The notes beneath the pieces were generated by a model. The model did no database searches and was not told where the DNA came from. It was given only the letters and a program-made list of their open reading frames with translations. A stretch of 64,000 nt of DNA, taken from contig NZ_BLJI01000002.1 of the NCBI RefSeq assembly GCF_017312365.1, forward strand, positions 248,001 to 312,000, in the 5' to 3' direction. How positions within the stretch are numbered: position 1 is the stretch's first letter; the number at the start of each line of letters is the position of its first letter. Below are positions 35,058-45,000 of the stretch, one piece after another. The position numbers and the translations under genes were made by a program. The stretch is from Chroococcus sp. FPU101 (GTDB taxonomy: Bacteria; Cyanobacteriota; Cyanobacteriia; Cyanobacteriales; Microcystaceae).

Positions 35058-36408
35058 CCGTTGCTTGCTCCATCTTATTTAAAGTTGGTTCGTAGGACGT
35101 GTCTGGAATCATCGAAGCAAGATCCGATGAAGCTTCACCCGTGATCAGACGCGCTCCTCTACCTTTGGTAAAATAATTCCAAGCCCACTCAAACATGACA
35201 ATCAACTTATTATCAAATTCGATCAAATAATAAATATGGGCCCAAACCCAAATAAACCAAGCAATAAAGCCAGAGAGTCGCACAAATTTAAAATCAGCCA
35301 CCGCCGCATTTTGACCGATCACAGCTAAACTACCTGCATCTGAATAAACAAACGGTTCTAGTGATTCTCCATTAATGCGTTTTGTAATTAATTTAGCGAC
35401 ATATTTACCCTCTTGAACCGCTACAGGGGCGACACCAGGTAACGGTTTATCACCCTGGTGCATAAAGTTCGCTAAATCACCAATGACAAACACATTCGGA
35501 TATCCTGCCACACTAAGATCCGATTCAACCATCACCCGTCCGACTCGATCTAACTTCGCTTGGGTGCGTTGGGCAATAATTTCTCCCATTTTAGACGCTT
35601 TAACCCCTGCCGCCCAAAGAATCGTTTTTGCTGAAATTTGTTGAACGTCTTCTCCTACTTTAACCGTTACTCGATCCGCTTGAATATCGGTAACCATCGC
35701 CTTCGTCATCACCGTCACACCACGATTCGCTAAGGTTTCTTCAGCTTTTGCTGATAAATCGGGTGTATAGGGAGGTAATAAGCGATCTAAGCCTTCAATT
35801 AAGATAATTTTGGCTTCACTGGGATCAATTCGACGAAAATCTCCTTTTAGAGAACTATTTGCAATTTCAGTAATAGCCCCCGCTAATTCTACACCTGTTG
35901 GCCCGCCTCCCACAATAACAAAGGTTAACCAGGCTTTTTGTTGTTCGGGATCGAGTTCTTTTTCGGCGGCTTCAAATGCGGCAAAAATTTGACGACGCAT
36001 ATTAACCGCATCTTCGATCGTTTTTAAACCGGGGGCTAAGGGTTGCCAGTGATCATTTCCAAAATAATGATGACTGACTCCTGTCGCCACAATTAACGTA
36101 TTGTAGGGGACAGGAGGATGATCGTTTAATATAACCTGTTGTTGGGTCGGATTAATATCAATAACTTCATCTAAAATAACTTGGGTATTTTGATGTTTTC
36201 TTAAGACAAGACGCAAGGGTGTCGAAATATCAGCAGGTGAGAGGGTACCTGTTGCAACTTGATAGAGTAGGGGTTGAAAAAGGTGAAAATTGCGTTTATC
36301 AATCAGAGTCACTTCAACAGGGGCATATTTTAAAGCTTTGGCTGTATTTAATCCCGCAAAGCCGCCGCCAATAATCACAACTTGATGTTTTTGGCTTAAT
36401 TGATTCAT
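35047..36408 (-). CDS. type II NADH dehydrogenase (NDH-2)
   Basis: A 453-residue FAD protein with two dinucleotide folds: VVIIGGGFAGLNTAKAL at the N-terminus (FAD) and FVIVGGGPTGVELAGAI in the middle (NADH). Between and after these are NFHLFQPLLYQVATG and VFVIGDLANF, both typical of NDH-2. The C-terminal part has a hydrophobic stretch (FIAWFIWVWAHIYYLI) that anchors the enzyme to the membrane. It passes electrons from NADH to quinone without pumping protons. Cyanobacteria have several paralogues (NdbA/B/C); I do not assign one. Confidence 0.9.
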   Translation of the reverse strand: MNQLSQKHQVVIIGGGFAGLNTAKALKYAPVEVTLIDKRNFHLFQPLLYQVATGTLSPADISTPLRLVLRKHQNTQVILDEVIDINPTQQQVILNDHPPVPYNTLIVATGVSHHYFGNDHWQPLAPGLKTIEDAVNMRRQIFAAFEAAEKELDPEQQKAWLTFVIVGGGPTGVELAGAITEIANSSLKGDFRRIDPSEAKIILIEGLDRLLPPYTPDLSAKAEETLANRGVTVMTKAMVTDIQADRVTVKVGEDVQQISAKTILWAAGVKASKMGEIIAQRTQAKLDRVGRVMVESDLSVAGYPNVFVIGDLANFMHQGDKPLPGVAPVAVQEGKYVAKLITKRINGESLEPFVYSDAGSLAVIGQNAAVADFKFVRLSGFIAWFIWVWAHIYYLIEFDNKLIVMFEWAWNYFTKGRGARLITGEASSDLASMIPDTSYEPTLNKMEQATAKV

Positions 36409-36501
36409 GATTTTTAACAGAACTCGTTTTCTATTAGTTTAGAAGCACTTTCCCTAATAGACCGTCTATCTTGAACAATAATTTTAGCTTTCAACCACTA
36501 T

Positions 36502-37098
36502 CTAACTATGTATTCTCGGTTCGGGATGAAGGTTAGACAAAATGTCACTTTCAACGGTGGCAAGTTCATCGAGTCTTTGTTCGATAACGTTCCGTTCAAA
36601 ATAAGTATCGGCTAAAACCCAATAGACTCCATAGTGACGCGCTTCAGAAGCCATTAAACTACGATAAAATTTGGCTAATTCAGGTTCGGGACAATGTTCC
36701 CCTAATAATCCTAATCGTTCATGGGATCGCGCTTCAATCAGAGCCGTCATCAGCAAAGAATCTAATAAACGCACTGGTTCAGGGGGACGGACATGGGTTT
36801 TGAGTGTAGCACCATAAGGCGGTGGAGTTAATGGGGCTAGAGGAATACCGCGACGATCTAACCATTGGTTGACTTGTTCAAAATGTTCTAATTCTTCTTG
36901 TGCGATCGCTGTTAATTTTCTCACTAGAGGGGCATAGGAGGGATAGCGAAACATAAAGTTAAGTGCTGCACCTGCGGCTTTACGTTCACAATGAGAATGA
37001 TCTAATAAAATTAAATCAAGATTAGCAAGGGCTTGATGTAACCATGCTTCTTGAGTGGAGGTCTTCAGTAAATTAATTTTGGCGATCGTTGAAGTCAC
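36502..37098 (-). CDS. miaE: tRNA-(ms2io6A) hydroxylase
   Basis: A 198-residue ferritin-like di-iron enzyme that hydroxylates the isopentenyl group on ms2i6A37 in tRNA. The iron ligands are visible: E38 in HCERKAAGA, E69 and H72 in QEELEHFEQ, then EARSHERL and SEARHYGVYW in the second helix pair. It starts with GTG at 37098; no in-frame ATG lies near enough. It stands alone on its strand, divergent from the phosphatase gene. Confidence 0.93.
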   Translation of the reverse strand: MTSTIAKINLLKTSTQEAWLHQALANLDLILLDHSHCERKAAGAALNFMFRYPSYAPLVRKLTAIAQEELEHFEQVNQWLDRRGIPLAPLTPPPYGATLKTHVRPPEPVRLLDSLLMTALIEARSHERLGLLGEHCPEPELAKFYRSLMASEARHYGVYWVLADTYFERNVIEQRLDELATVESDILSNLHPEPRIHS

Positions 37099-37218
37099 GT
37101 TCGTTGCTAAACATTACAGTTTTGTTCTAGTTTAACTTTTTGAGCCAAACTTTTTGAAAATGGGAATACTAGATTATATATACAACCCGTCGCCCTGTTA
37201 TCTTCTGTGGGAATTTCT

Positions 37219-37965
37219 ATGACTCTGAGACGTATTATTATTGGTGATGTTCACGGACATTACGAAGCTTTGGTAGTCTTGTTGAATGAGATCGCACCGA
37301 ATGACAGCGACGCGGTTTATTTTTTGGGTGATTTAATCGATCGCGGCCCCCAAAGTGCAGAAGTCGTTGAATTTGTCAAGACACATCATTATCGATGTCT
37401 ACTGGGAAACCATGAACAAATGCTGTTACAAGTGATGGCTTCTCAGATGGTGACTTCCGAAATTTTCCAAGACTGGTTATATTGTGGCGGTTATCAGACC
37501 CTTTTGAGTTACAACTATAAAGTAAGCCAAGATCATCTAGATTGGATGAAAACCTTACCTTTGTATCTAGATTTAGGTGATATTTGGTTAGTTCATGCGG
37601 GTGTGCATCCAGACTTTCCCATCGAAGACCAAAGCGTTGAAGAATTTTGCTGGATTCGTGATGAGTTTCATTGTATGACTAAACCCTATTTTCCCGATAA
37701 ACTGATTATTACAGGTCATACAATTACGTTTACGTTCCCTGGGATTGAACCGGGCTATTTAGCGGCGGGTGCAGGTTGGTTAGGCATTGATACAGGGGTT
37801 TATCATCCCTATAGTGGTTGGTTAACGGGTTTAGATATTAATCAAGAATTGGTTTATCAAGTTCAAACGAAAACACTTGAATTACGCAAATTTTCTTTAC
37901 CAGAAATAGTATCTTTTGTCAAACCAGCGATGGTTCATGCCAAAAGAATGAAAGCATTAAGCTAA
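37219..37965 (+). CDS. PPP-family metallophosphatase (Ser/Thr phosphatase-like)
   Basis: A 248-residue calcineurin-like phosphoesterase. The metal-binding motifs are GDVHGHY (residue 9 on), GDLIDRGPQS, GNHEQM, then HAGVHPDFP and GHTIT. This is the layout of bacterial PrpA/lambda-type protein phosphatases and of related diadenosine-tetraphosphate hydrolases, so the substrate is open. ATG 37219 is chosen; a GTG four codons upstream is also in frame. It precedes proB by 48 bases on the same strand. Confidence 0.88.
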   Translation: MTLRRIIIGDVHGHYEALVVLLNEIAPNDSDAVYFLGDLIDRGPQSAEVVEFVKTHHYRCLLGNHEQMLLQVMASQMVTSEIFQDWLYCGGYQTLLSYNYKVSQDHLDWMKTLPLYLDLGDIWLVHAGVHPDFPIEDQSVEEFCWIRDEFHCMTKPYFPDKLIITGHTITFTFPGIEPGYLAAGAGWLGIDTGVYHPYSGWLTGLDINQELVYQVQTKTLELRKFSLPEIVSFVKPAMVHAKRMKALS

Positions 37966-38013
37966 ATAATGCAAAAATAACAATAGTTAGCATGATTGAA
38001 TAAAGAGGGTTTG

Positions 38014-39135
38014 GTGAATCATCAAACGATCGTAATAAAAATTGGGACTTCTAGCCTCACTCATCCGACAACGGGACAATTAGCTCTTTCTACGATCGCT
38101 ACTCTCGTCGAAACCCTAACGCAACTTAGACTTTTAGGGTATCGGGTAGTATTAGTCTCATCTGGGGCCGTTGGAATTGGCTGTAGTCGTCTTAATTTAC
38201 AAGAGCGACCTAAAAAGATGTCCCTTAAACAAGCCGTTGCAGCCGTCGGACAAGGGCGACTGATGCGAATTTATGATGATCTCTTTAGTGGACTCGGACA
38301 AGCGATCGCTCAAATTCTCCTGACACGACGTGAGTTAATGGATCGCAGTTGTTATGTGAATGCCTACAATACTTTTCAAGAACTTTTTGAGCTAGGCGTT
38401 ATTCCAGTCGTTAACGAAAATGACACTGTAGCCGTCGATGAACTCAAATTTGGCGATAATGACACACTTTCAGCCTTAGTAGCGAGTCTCATTGAGGCGG
38501 ATTGGCTTTTTATTCTAACCGATGTAGCTCGACTCTATTCGGCTGATCCTCGTGTCTTTCCCCATGCTCATCCCATTAGTTTAGTACGTGCTGAGGAATT
38601 AGCCAAACTGCAAGTCGAAGCAGGTTCAACGGGTTCTCAGTGGGGTACAGGGGGAATGGCGACTAAACTCGCAGCAGCCCGTATCGCCACCAGTGCTGGG
38701 GTAAGAATGGTCATTACACGCGGTAAACAGCCCGAAAATATTAGCAAAATCTTACAAGGAGAAACACTTGGCACCCAATTTGAACCCCAACCCCGTAGCG
38801 GAAATGCCCGAAAACGCTGGATCGCCTATGGTTTACTGCCGATGGGTAAGTTATATCTCGATGCAGGGGCAGTTAACGCAATTTGTTATCAAGGAAAATC
38901 TCTTTTAGCGGCGGGAATTACTCGTATTGAAGGTGATTTCTCCGCTTCAGATGCCGTTCAATTATGCGATCTCCAAGGACACGAAATTGCTAGGGGTTTA
39001 GTGAACTACAATAGCAATGAAATTGAACGAATTAAGGGACATCATTCAGAAACCATCCCAGAATTATTAGGCTATGAAGGGGCTGAAACGGTGATTCATC
39101 GAGATAATCTGGTTGTTTTATCGTTTTCAGGTTAA
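38014..39135 (+). CDS. proB: glutamate 5-kinase
   Basis: A 373-residue enzyme for the first step of proline synthesis. The amino-acid-kinase domain has [10 protein letters not shown] at the start, [26 protein letters not shown] and [16 protein letters not shown]-terminal PUA domain follows (about 285-370). GTG 38014 is chosen because GAGGG lies four bases upstream and the product then starts like other ProB proteins; a TTG at 37996 is in frame. No proA gene adjoins it. It is inhibited by proline in other bacteria. Confidence 0.95.
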   Translation: MNHQTIVIKIGTSSLTHPTTGQLALSTIATLVETLTQLRLLGYRVVLVSSGAVGIGCSRLNLQERPKKMSLKQAVAAVGQGRLMRIYDDLFSGLGQAIAQILLTRRELMDRSCYVNAYNTFQELFELGVIPVVNENDTVAVDELKFGDNDTLSALVASLIEADWLFILTDVARLYSADPRVFPHAHPISLVRAEELAKLQVEAGSTGSQWGTGGMATKLAAARIATSAGVRMVITRGKQPENISKILQGETLGTQFEPQPRSGNARKRWIAYGLLPMGKLYLDAGAVNAICYQGKSLLAAGITRIEGDFSASDAVQLCDLQGHEIARGLVNYNSNEIERIKGHHSETIPELLGYEGAETVIHRDNLVVLSFSG

Positions 39136-39220
39136 TTGATGTCAAAATAACCTCAAAAATTGGCAAGAAATCCATCAAAAAAGTCACATTTTAAAAATAA
39201 GTTGCTAATCTTGTGATAAA

Positions 39221-39643
39221 GTGACCAACGATTATTTAAGAATTTTGGAGTCAAATCGAAAATTGAACGATCGTTATTTTCTCTTTAAAGTTGTGATGTT
39301 CTCTACAAACGAAGAAATTAAATCGCCTTCTCATTATCGTCAAAGCTATTTTACTCTTAAAGTGCCATATCGTCGCATGAAACAAGAAATACAGCGCATT
39401 ACTCGATTGGGCGGCAAAATCCTTAATATTACGCCATATGATCTTAGTTCTACTCTTCCGTGGTGGATCGAAATAGAAACCCGTGAACCGAATTGCTTAT
39501 ATTATTTTGGCCCTTTTGATGAACTTGATGAAGCTCGCTCCTATGAGTCGGGATATATCGAAGATTTACAACAAGAAGGCGCACAAGGAATACGTGTTCA
39601 ATTAAAACAGTGTCATCCTTCAATACTGACTGAAGAACGTTAG
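39221..39643 (+). CDS. CpcD-like domain fused to DUF1816
   Basis: A 140-residue protein. The first ~75 residues align with the CpcD phycobilisome-linker domain (RYFLFKV near residue 18, then FTLKVPYRRMKQEIQRITRL and GGKILNI). The rest is DUF1816 (PWWIEIETREPNCLYYFGPF, EARSYESGYIEDL, EGAQGIRVQL). CpcD domains cap phycobilisome rods and also tether FNR to phycobilisomes; this fusion is a known but uncharacterised cyanobacterial type. The GTG start at 39221 is needed, because starting at the internal ATG 39296 would cut the first strands of the CpcD domain. The last four bases overlap the convergent pentapeptide gene. Confidence 0.85.
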   Translation: MTNDYLRILESNRKLNDRYFLFKVVMFSTNEEIKSPSHYRQSYFTLKVPYRRMKQEIQRITRLGGKILNITPYDLSSTLPWWIEIETREPNCLYYFGPFDELDEARSYESGYIEDLQQEGAQGIRVQLKQCHPSILTEER

Positions 39644-40932
39644 CGTCTTAGTAAATTGGGAATGCCTTCACACCCGCCTGGAATCGTAGCGCGGGTTCTC
39701 TCTCCTCCCCAAGCACAACAATAATAACGTTGTTCTGCACTTAGGTTTCTTACATCAGTCAGATCCGCATTTTCGATCACAACCCCTGTATAAGCTCCCG
39801 TTTCATAATTAGGCGGATGAACCCGACTCCGAGGGCTGGCAGTTTGAACAGGGCCATAAAATAATGTAGCACCCTTAAGATCGGCTCCTCGTAAACTCGC
39901 TTCATAAAGAATGGTTCGTGATAGATTTGCTTTTACTAAATCACATTGACTTAAGTTCGCCCGTACCATATTCGCCCCACTTAAATCTGTCCAGCGTAAA
40001 TCTTGTCCTTCGATGTCGGCTCCTGCTAACATCACGCCTAAGTCAACAACTCTAGTACCGTCAAGACGATCTTCTGCATAACCTCCTTCACCATCTAAAA
40101 TAGGTCGCCCTAAAAAACGATCCCGTTTGAGGGGTGTTAGCATTCTCGACTGGCTTAAAAACCGCAGAATTTGAGCTTTACCAGAAGCATTCACATTACT
40201 GATAATAGAGGCTGTACGACCCTCTGCGATCGCTCTTTCTTGTGGCCAATCTTCTAAAAATCCCTCTTCATCTAATGCTAAATCAGAAATGCCCTGAAAA
40301 TAAGCATCGATCGTTTGTTGTTGTGTAATGCGATTTTGTTGAATGGTTAAATCTTTGGATATGACATATTGCGCCCAAGCCACATAGACCGCTAAGATTG
40401 CGATCATAATCTGTCCGAGTGCGCCTACCCATTCCGCCCAAGAACCAAACTCATCATACTTAAAAGTATTGAGCCAAAGCGAAATCCGATTATAAACACC
40501 AAAATAATTGGCTAACACTGCTACAGAGGCGATGAAAACCACCGTAGCTAAAACACTACTTCGTTCTTTGGGCGAAAGATAGCGAATCAGCCAATCTTTA
40601 AAGGCAGGTAAAATCACTTGTAAAGCGAGTAAAATAGCCACTACCGCCCCAGAAAATCCAACCCAAGCCCACTTAAAAATTAAACCCACAATCATGATAG
40701 CGACTGCGGTTAATAAAATCTTAGGGCTAGTCGGTTTAATCTCTTTTAAAAAAGGACTACGCCGCGCCGTACTTTGAAAGGATAAAGGGGATAAATAATC
40801 AGCCCGCAACGGTTCAGAGGGATGAGTATTAAGTTCTTCATCTGAAGTAATTTTAAGATCTCTCCCGTTTAATTCTGGCGCGTTTTTTGGAGGACGTTTA
40901 GAAGTAGAGTCTGGATCGCTTTGAATAGTCAT
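39640..40932 (-). CDS. membrane-anchored pentapeptide-repeat protein
   Basis: A 430-residue protein. The first 60 residues are polar. Hydrophobic helices lie at about 68-90, 92-110, 125-143 and 168-186. Then comes a charged helical segment and, from about residue 315, pentapeptide repeats (A[D/N]LxX: GADIEGQDLRWTDLSGANM, RANLSQCDLVKANLS, EASLRGADLKGATL) forming a short right-handed quadrilateral beta-helix. The end is Cys-containing. No catalytic motif is visible. Pentapeptide proteins with N-terminal membrane helices are frequent in cyanobacteria and mostly of unknown role. The gene faces the large AT-rich gap. Confidence 0.85.
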   Translation of the reverse strand: MTIQSDPDSTSKRPPKNAPELNGRDLKITSDEELNTHPSEPLRADYLSPLSFQSTARRSPFLKEIKPTSPKILLTAVAIMIVGLIFKWAWVGFSGAVVAILLALQVILPAFKDWLIRYLSPKERSSVLATVVFIASVAVLANYFGVYNRISLWLNTFKYDEFGSWAEWVGALGQIMIAILAVYVAWAQYVISKDLTIQQNRITQQQTIDAYFQGISDLALDEEGFLEDWPQERAIAEGRTASIISNVNASGKAQILRFLSQSRMLTPLKRDRFLGRPILDGEGGYAEDRLDGTRVVDLGVMLAGADIEGQDLRWTDLSGANMVRANLSQCDLVKANLSRTILYEASLRGADLKGATLFYGPVQTASPRSRVHPPNYETGAYTGVVIENADLTDVRNLSAEQRYYCCAWGGERTRATIPGGCEGIPNLLRR

Positions 40933-41463
40933 TGGATAGCTAATATTTCATTTAATTAAATGGTAATATCATTTTTCAAAAGCCACAATCAATTTGAAGG
41001 CTAGGGTTTCCTCTTTACAATTCTTGTAACTGAAGATTGATCAGATATTACGCAGTTAGCACAAAAAACAGATGGCCTCGCCGACTCTAGCTTTAATCCT
41101 CCTGAGTTAGTTGATCGCTAGGTACTTGAAGGTGCTACACATTGATTAGTTCATTTAGGTTTCAATTAAATCTATTTTTAATGAAAGACTGAACTGCTCA
41201 AAGAAAGTAGACATTTTAACGCTAAACTTATTAAAATAAGCTTAATTAAGATTTAAAAATGTTTTTCTTAAAAAAATTTGGCAATAAATATACTTAACTA
41301 TGGTCTTAACAAACAAAATAAAAATTTTAAAAAAAAAGAAATTATAGTTTACTTATATAAAAAATATAATATAAAATAATTTTTAAAACAACATAATTTT
41401 TGATAACTAATTTCTTTATTTTACTTCTTACACATAAATTCTTACGAAGGAATCAAATAAAGA

Positions 41464-41714
41464 GGTAGTCCTGCATAGTAATAGTAAACTGGTGAGCTAG
41501 AAACTTCAATTATCGCAGCCCTCTCAATGAACTGTCCCAAATGCCAACCATTATTGAACGATTCAACAACACTCTACGACAACAAGTAGGGCATTTAGTG
41601 CGTCAAACCTTGTCATTCTCTAAGAAATTGAGCAATCACATCGGTGCAATTTGGAACTTTGTACATCATTACAATGCCTCTTTCCGTGCTTAACCATTAC
41701 TATTCATCACTACC
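41464..41714. mobile_element. MITE-like internally deleted IS1-family element with inverted repeats and target duplication
   Basis: A 251-bp unit. The left end starts GGTAGTCCTGCATAGTAAT; the right end read inward on the minus strand starts GGTAGTGATGAATAGTAAT. They match at 20 of the first 25 positions. The flanks are AATAAAGA on the left (41456-41463) and TATAAAGA on the right (41715-41722), seven of eight identical, as expected from an 8-bp target duplication. The inside carries only the two ends of an IS1 transposase, so it cannot move alone but might be moved by a full-length relative. Confidence 0.8.
41527..41693 (+). pseudogene. IS1-family transposase remnant (start and end only)
   Basis: It begins ATG with MNCPKCQ, the zinc-finger start of IS1 InsA-like proteins. 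After a few codons a different frame carries the C-terminus: IERFNNTLRQQVGHLVRQ, then LSFSKKLSNHIGAIWNFV and HHYNASFRA with a stop at 41691. This matches the end of IS1 InsB (HIERFNLNLR... LGRKSLSFSKS). Nearly all of the catalytic part is deleted. Confidence 0.85.
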
Positions 41715-42036
41715 TATAAAGAATGATCGTGTTTTTACTGAGATTAATAGAAAGATTATAATCATCTAATTTGTAATATTTAATAATTGCTGTTTTGTAT
41801 AATAATATGAAGTTTAAGTTAATTTTTATTTAAAAAGCATCAATTTATTGATTTAATAATAAACTAAATTTATTCAATAAGTAACCTCTTTTTTTACTTT
41901 TTAAGTATAAGTTCATAGACAGGAAAAAAAACACAAGAAAAAACCGTATTTTTACGGTGGCAGCCTAATAATAATGAGTGTTTTGGTTTAAGTAATCACA
42001 AAGCATTCGTGGAATCACAAGTAGTTTATTTTTAAA

Positions 42037-45000
42037 ATGATTGAATCTAACCCTAATCAGACGCTAAATCCTGCGTCATCTACATCTAGTAACGAACTTA
42101 TTTTTGTAGACTCTGCTCTCAGTAATTACAACAGCTTAGTTTCTACGATGAGTCCTCAAGCAAATTTAATTGTTCTTGATTCGCAAATTGCTCAAATAGA
42201 GCAAATTACTGAGGTCTTGAGCCAATATAAAAATGTTTCTAGCTTTCATATTTTTTCTCACGGAGAAGCAGGGCAATTAAAACTGGGTGATACCTTATTA
42301 AATGACTCTACCCTCGCTCAATATGAGACGGAAATAACAGGTTGGTCAAACTCTTTAAGTGATCATGCTGATATTTTATTGTATGGCTGTAACATTGCTA
42401 AAGACCTAAAAGGACAATCATTTGTACAGCAGTTGGCTCAGTTAACAGGTGCAGATTTAGCCGCATCAAGCAACCTGACAGGAAATCAATCTCTAGGCGG
42501 GGACTGGAGCCTAGAATACCATACAGGCTCAATCGAAACAACAACCCTTCAAGCAGAAACTTATGGTGCTGTTCTGCATAGTAATTTTGTAGAATTCCTC
42601 GATACTTTTGCGAAAACTCATACAGCCGTCAAAGATGGTTCTTGGTTCGATCCAAGTACCTGGGGGGCATCAGTTCCAGGAAACGAGGCAGGTGTGTTTA
42701 TTCCTGCAGGTCGCAAAGTGATTTACGATGGGGAAAGCAGCACTCGTCTAAAAACAGTTAGAGTCGATGGCGCGTTAGAATTTGCGACAACTAAAAATAG
42801 TAGTATGGTGGTAGATACCTTTGGGGTAGCTCCAACGGGCCAACTCACGATCGGTACAGCAACTAATCCAATTCAGTCCGATAAAAAAGTTACGATTACC
42901 TTTAGAAGCGATACAGCCATTAATACGGCGATTGATCCCCAACAGCTTGGTAAAGGTTTAGTTAGTCATGGACAAGCCAGAATCTATGGTGCTAATAAGT
43001 TAGACTATGTTTCTCTCCAAGGAGATGCTTTGGCTGGATCTTCTGAACTGATCTTAAGTGCAACACCAACTGGATGGCAAGTCGGTGACAAAATCGTTTT
43101 GGGTGGTACTGACTATAATGGCAGTGGCTCAGATGCTAATAACACCCGTTTTGAAGATGAAGTGTTGACGATTACCTCAATTAGCGGAAATCGAATCCGA
43201 TTCACGAATGATAACATCACATCAGGAAATAATACAATTCTAAGATTTGATCACCAGCGACCTACCTTGTCTATCAACGGCAATGGAGGAACAAAGCTTT
43301 ACGTTGCAAATACTACCCGCAATGTGATCTTTCAAAGCGAGCAAGGAGCGTCTACCCCTCTTTTGAGACGGGGACACACCATGTTCATGCACAACACTGA
43401 TGTAATTATTAAAAATGCTGGTTTTTACAATTTAGGGAGAACTGATAAGACCAAAATTATCAATGATGTAGGAACTAACAAGGATGGTACTTCTGGAAAC
43501 GGGACAAATGTAAGAGGTCGCTATCCTCTACACTTTCACGAAAATGGAGTTGATGACATTAAAGGTCTAGCTGCGATCAGTGAAGGCAATGCCGTTGTCG
43601 GCAGTCCTGGTTGGGGTATTACCCATCATGATAGCCACGTCAACATTGAGAGTAATGTAGTGTTTGATGTGGCAGGGGCGGGAATTGCCGCAGAACACGA
43701 AAATGAGATCGGGGTCTGGAAAAACAACATTGTCATTAAAATGAGAGGGGATGGTAATAGTACTTTTGAACCAAATGATCGAGCCAGAAGCGATCGCTTT
43801 GATTTTGGACACGAAGGTGAGGCTTACTGGGTTCAAGGTTCTGGTGCTGGTTTAGAGATGGTGAATAACATTGCGATCAGTACTGCAGGCTCAGGCATTG
43901 ATTTTATGAATTCGCGTGGATACATTGAAGAATATACTATTCCAGTCAAAAACCTGGCCCCAGAACTCCAAAGCTTGTTTACTGGACTTGGATATACTGA
44001 AGTCGATCCTCGAGTCCTCCCCTTACGAAAACTTTCGGGATTTGAAGCATATAACGTCGGATTTGGGATTAATTTCTATCAGCATTTAAAGAATGGAGAT
44101 GGGCAGGGAGTATTTGATGATGGGCATCCCAGACCAGCACATAATGTACATTCAGTCGTTGACAATTTCAAAGTTTGGAATGTCAGGACAACAGGGGTTG
44201 GAGTTGTTTATACCACTAATTTAGATTTAGTGAATGGTTTAATTCATGGTTCAAATGATCCCTATGGAAGCACAGGCATCGGAGGAAATGGTGCTTCTCC
44301 ACATCACCTATATAAGAATTTACAAATAGAAGGTTTCAAAACAGGGATTGTACCGCCAATTGAATCCGTCTCTACAACTCCCGATCTAACCGTCCCTCTA
44401 ACAGCAAGTCGAATTGAAAATAGCTACTTAGCTAATAACCTAAATAACTTTAGCAGTTTTTTGAGTCGGATTATCAAGAATAGAGACGGCTTTTGGTATA
44501 CCGACTATCTTGAGATTGTGAACACGACACTACTTGGAAATTCCAATAATGTTGCTCCCGTCGCAAACTTCAATTCTCAAGCATCTGGCGGTCTTGGGGT
44601 TAATTTTGACGCTACTTCCTCTTACGATCCAGATGAAAGCTCTGCTTCAATGCCATCCTACGACTCAATTGTCGGCTATGGTTGGGATTTTAATGGAGAT
44701 GGAACAATTGACCAGTTTGGTCGCAAAGTCGCTCATGCCTTCTCAAGTGCTGGTTCATATCCAGTAAAGTTAACAGTATGGGACGATCAAGGAAAGACAA
44801 CAATCATTCAGAAAACAGTCAATGTACAGCCGACAGCCTATTCAAATTTAATCCTTGATGGAGATTTTAGCTCTACCCAAGATTTTGTTCGTAGCGTCTA
44901 TACCTATGCGGGAAGCTCTGGTGAGTTTTACAGTAATGCTTCAGCTAATTATGGCTGGGTTGCCTCTTCATCACAAGCTTGGAAACGCATTGGTGGAGCA

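Larger units (their letters stand above)
40933..42036. other. 1.1-kb AT-rich intergenic region
   Basis: Between the divergent pentapeptide and giant surface-protein genes. Long A/T runs fill about 41150-41450 and 41750-42000, so curvature and promoter activity are likely. It contains the IS1-derived element described separately. At about 41042-41119 one frame reads a 25-codon Gln/Asp-rich stretch ending at a stop; it has no start and no recognised family and may be a coding remnant. No tRNA or other RNA gene was recognised. Confidence 0.6.

Noticed and set aside
41042..41119. Short open stretch with a coding look in the AT-rich gap
   Set aside because: About 25 codons, no start and no recognisable family; too little to call a gene or pseudogene.
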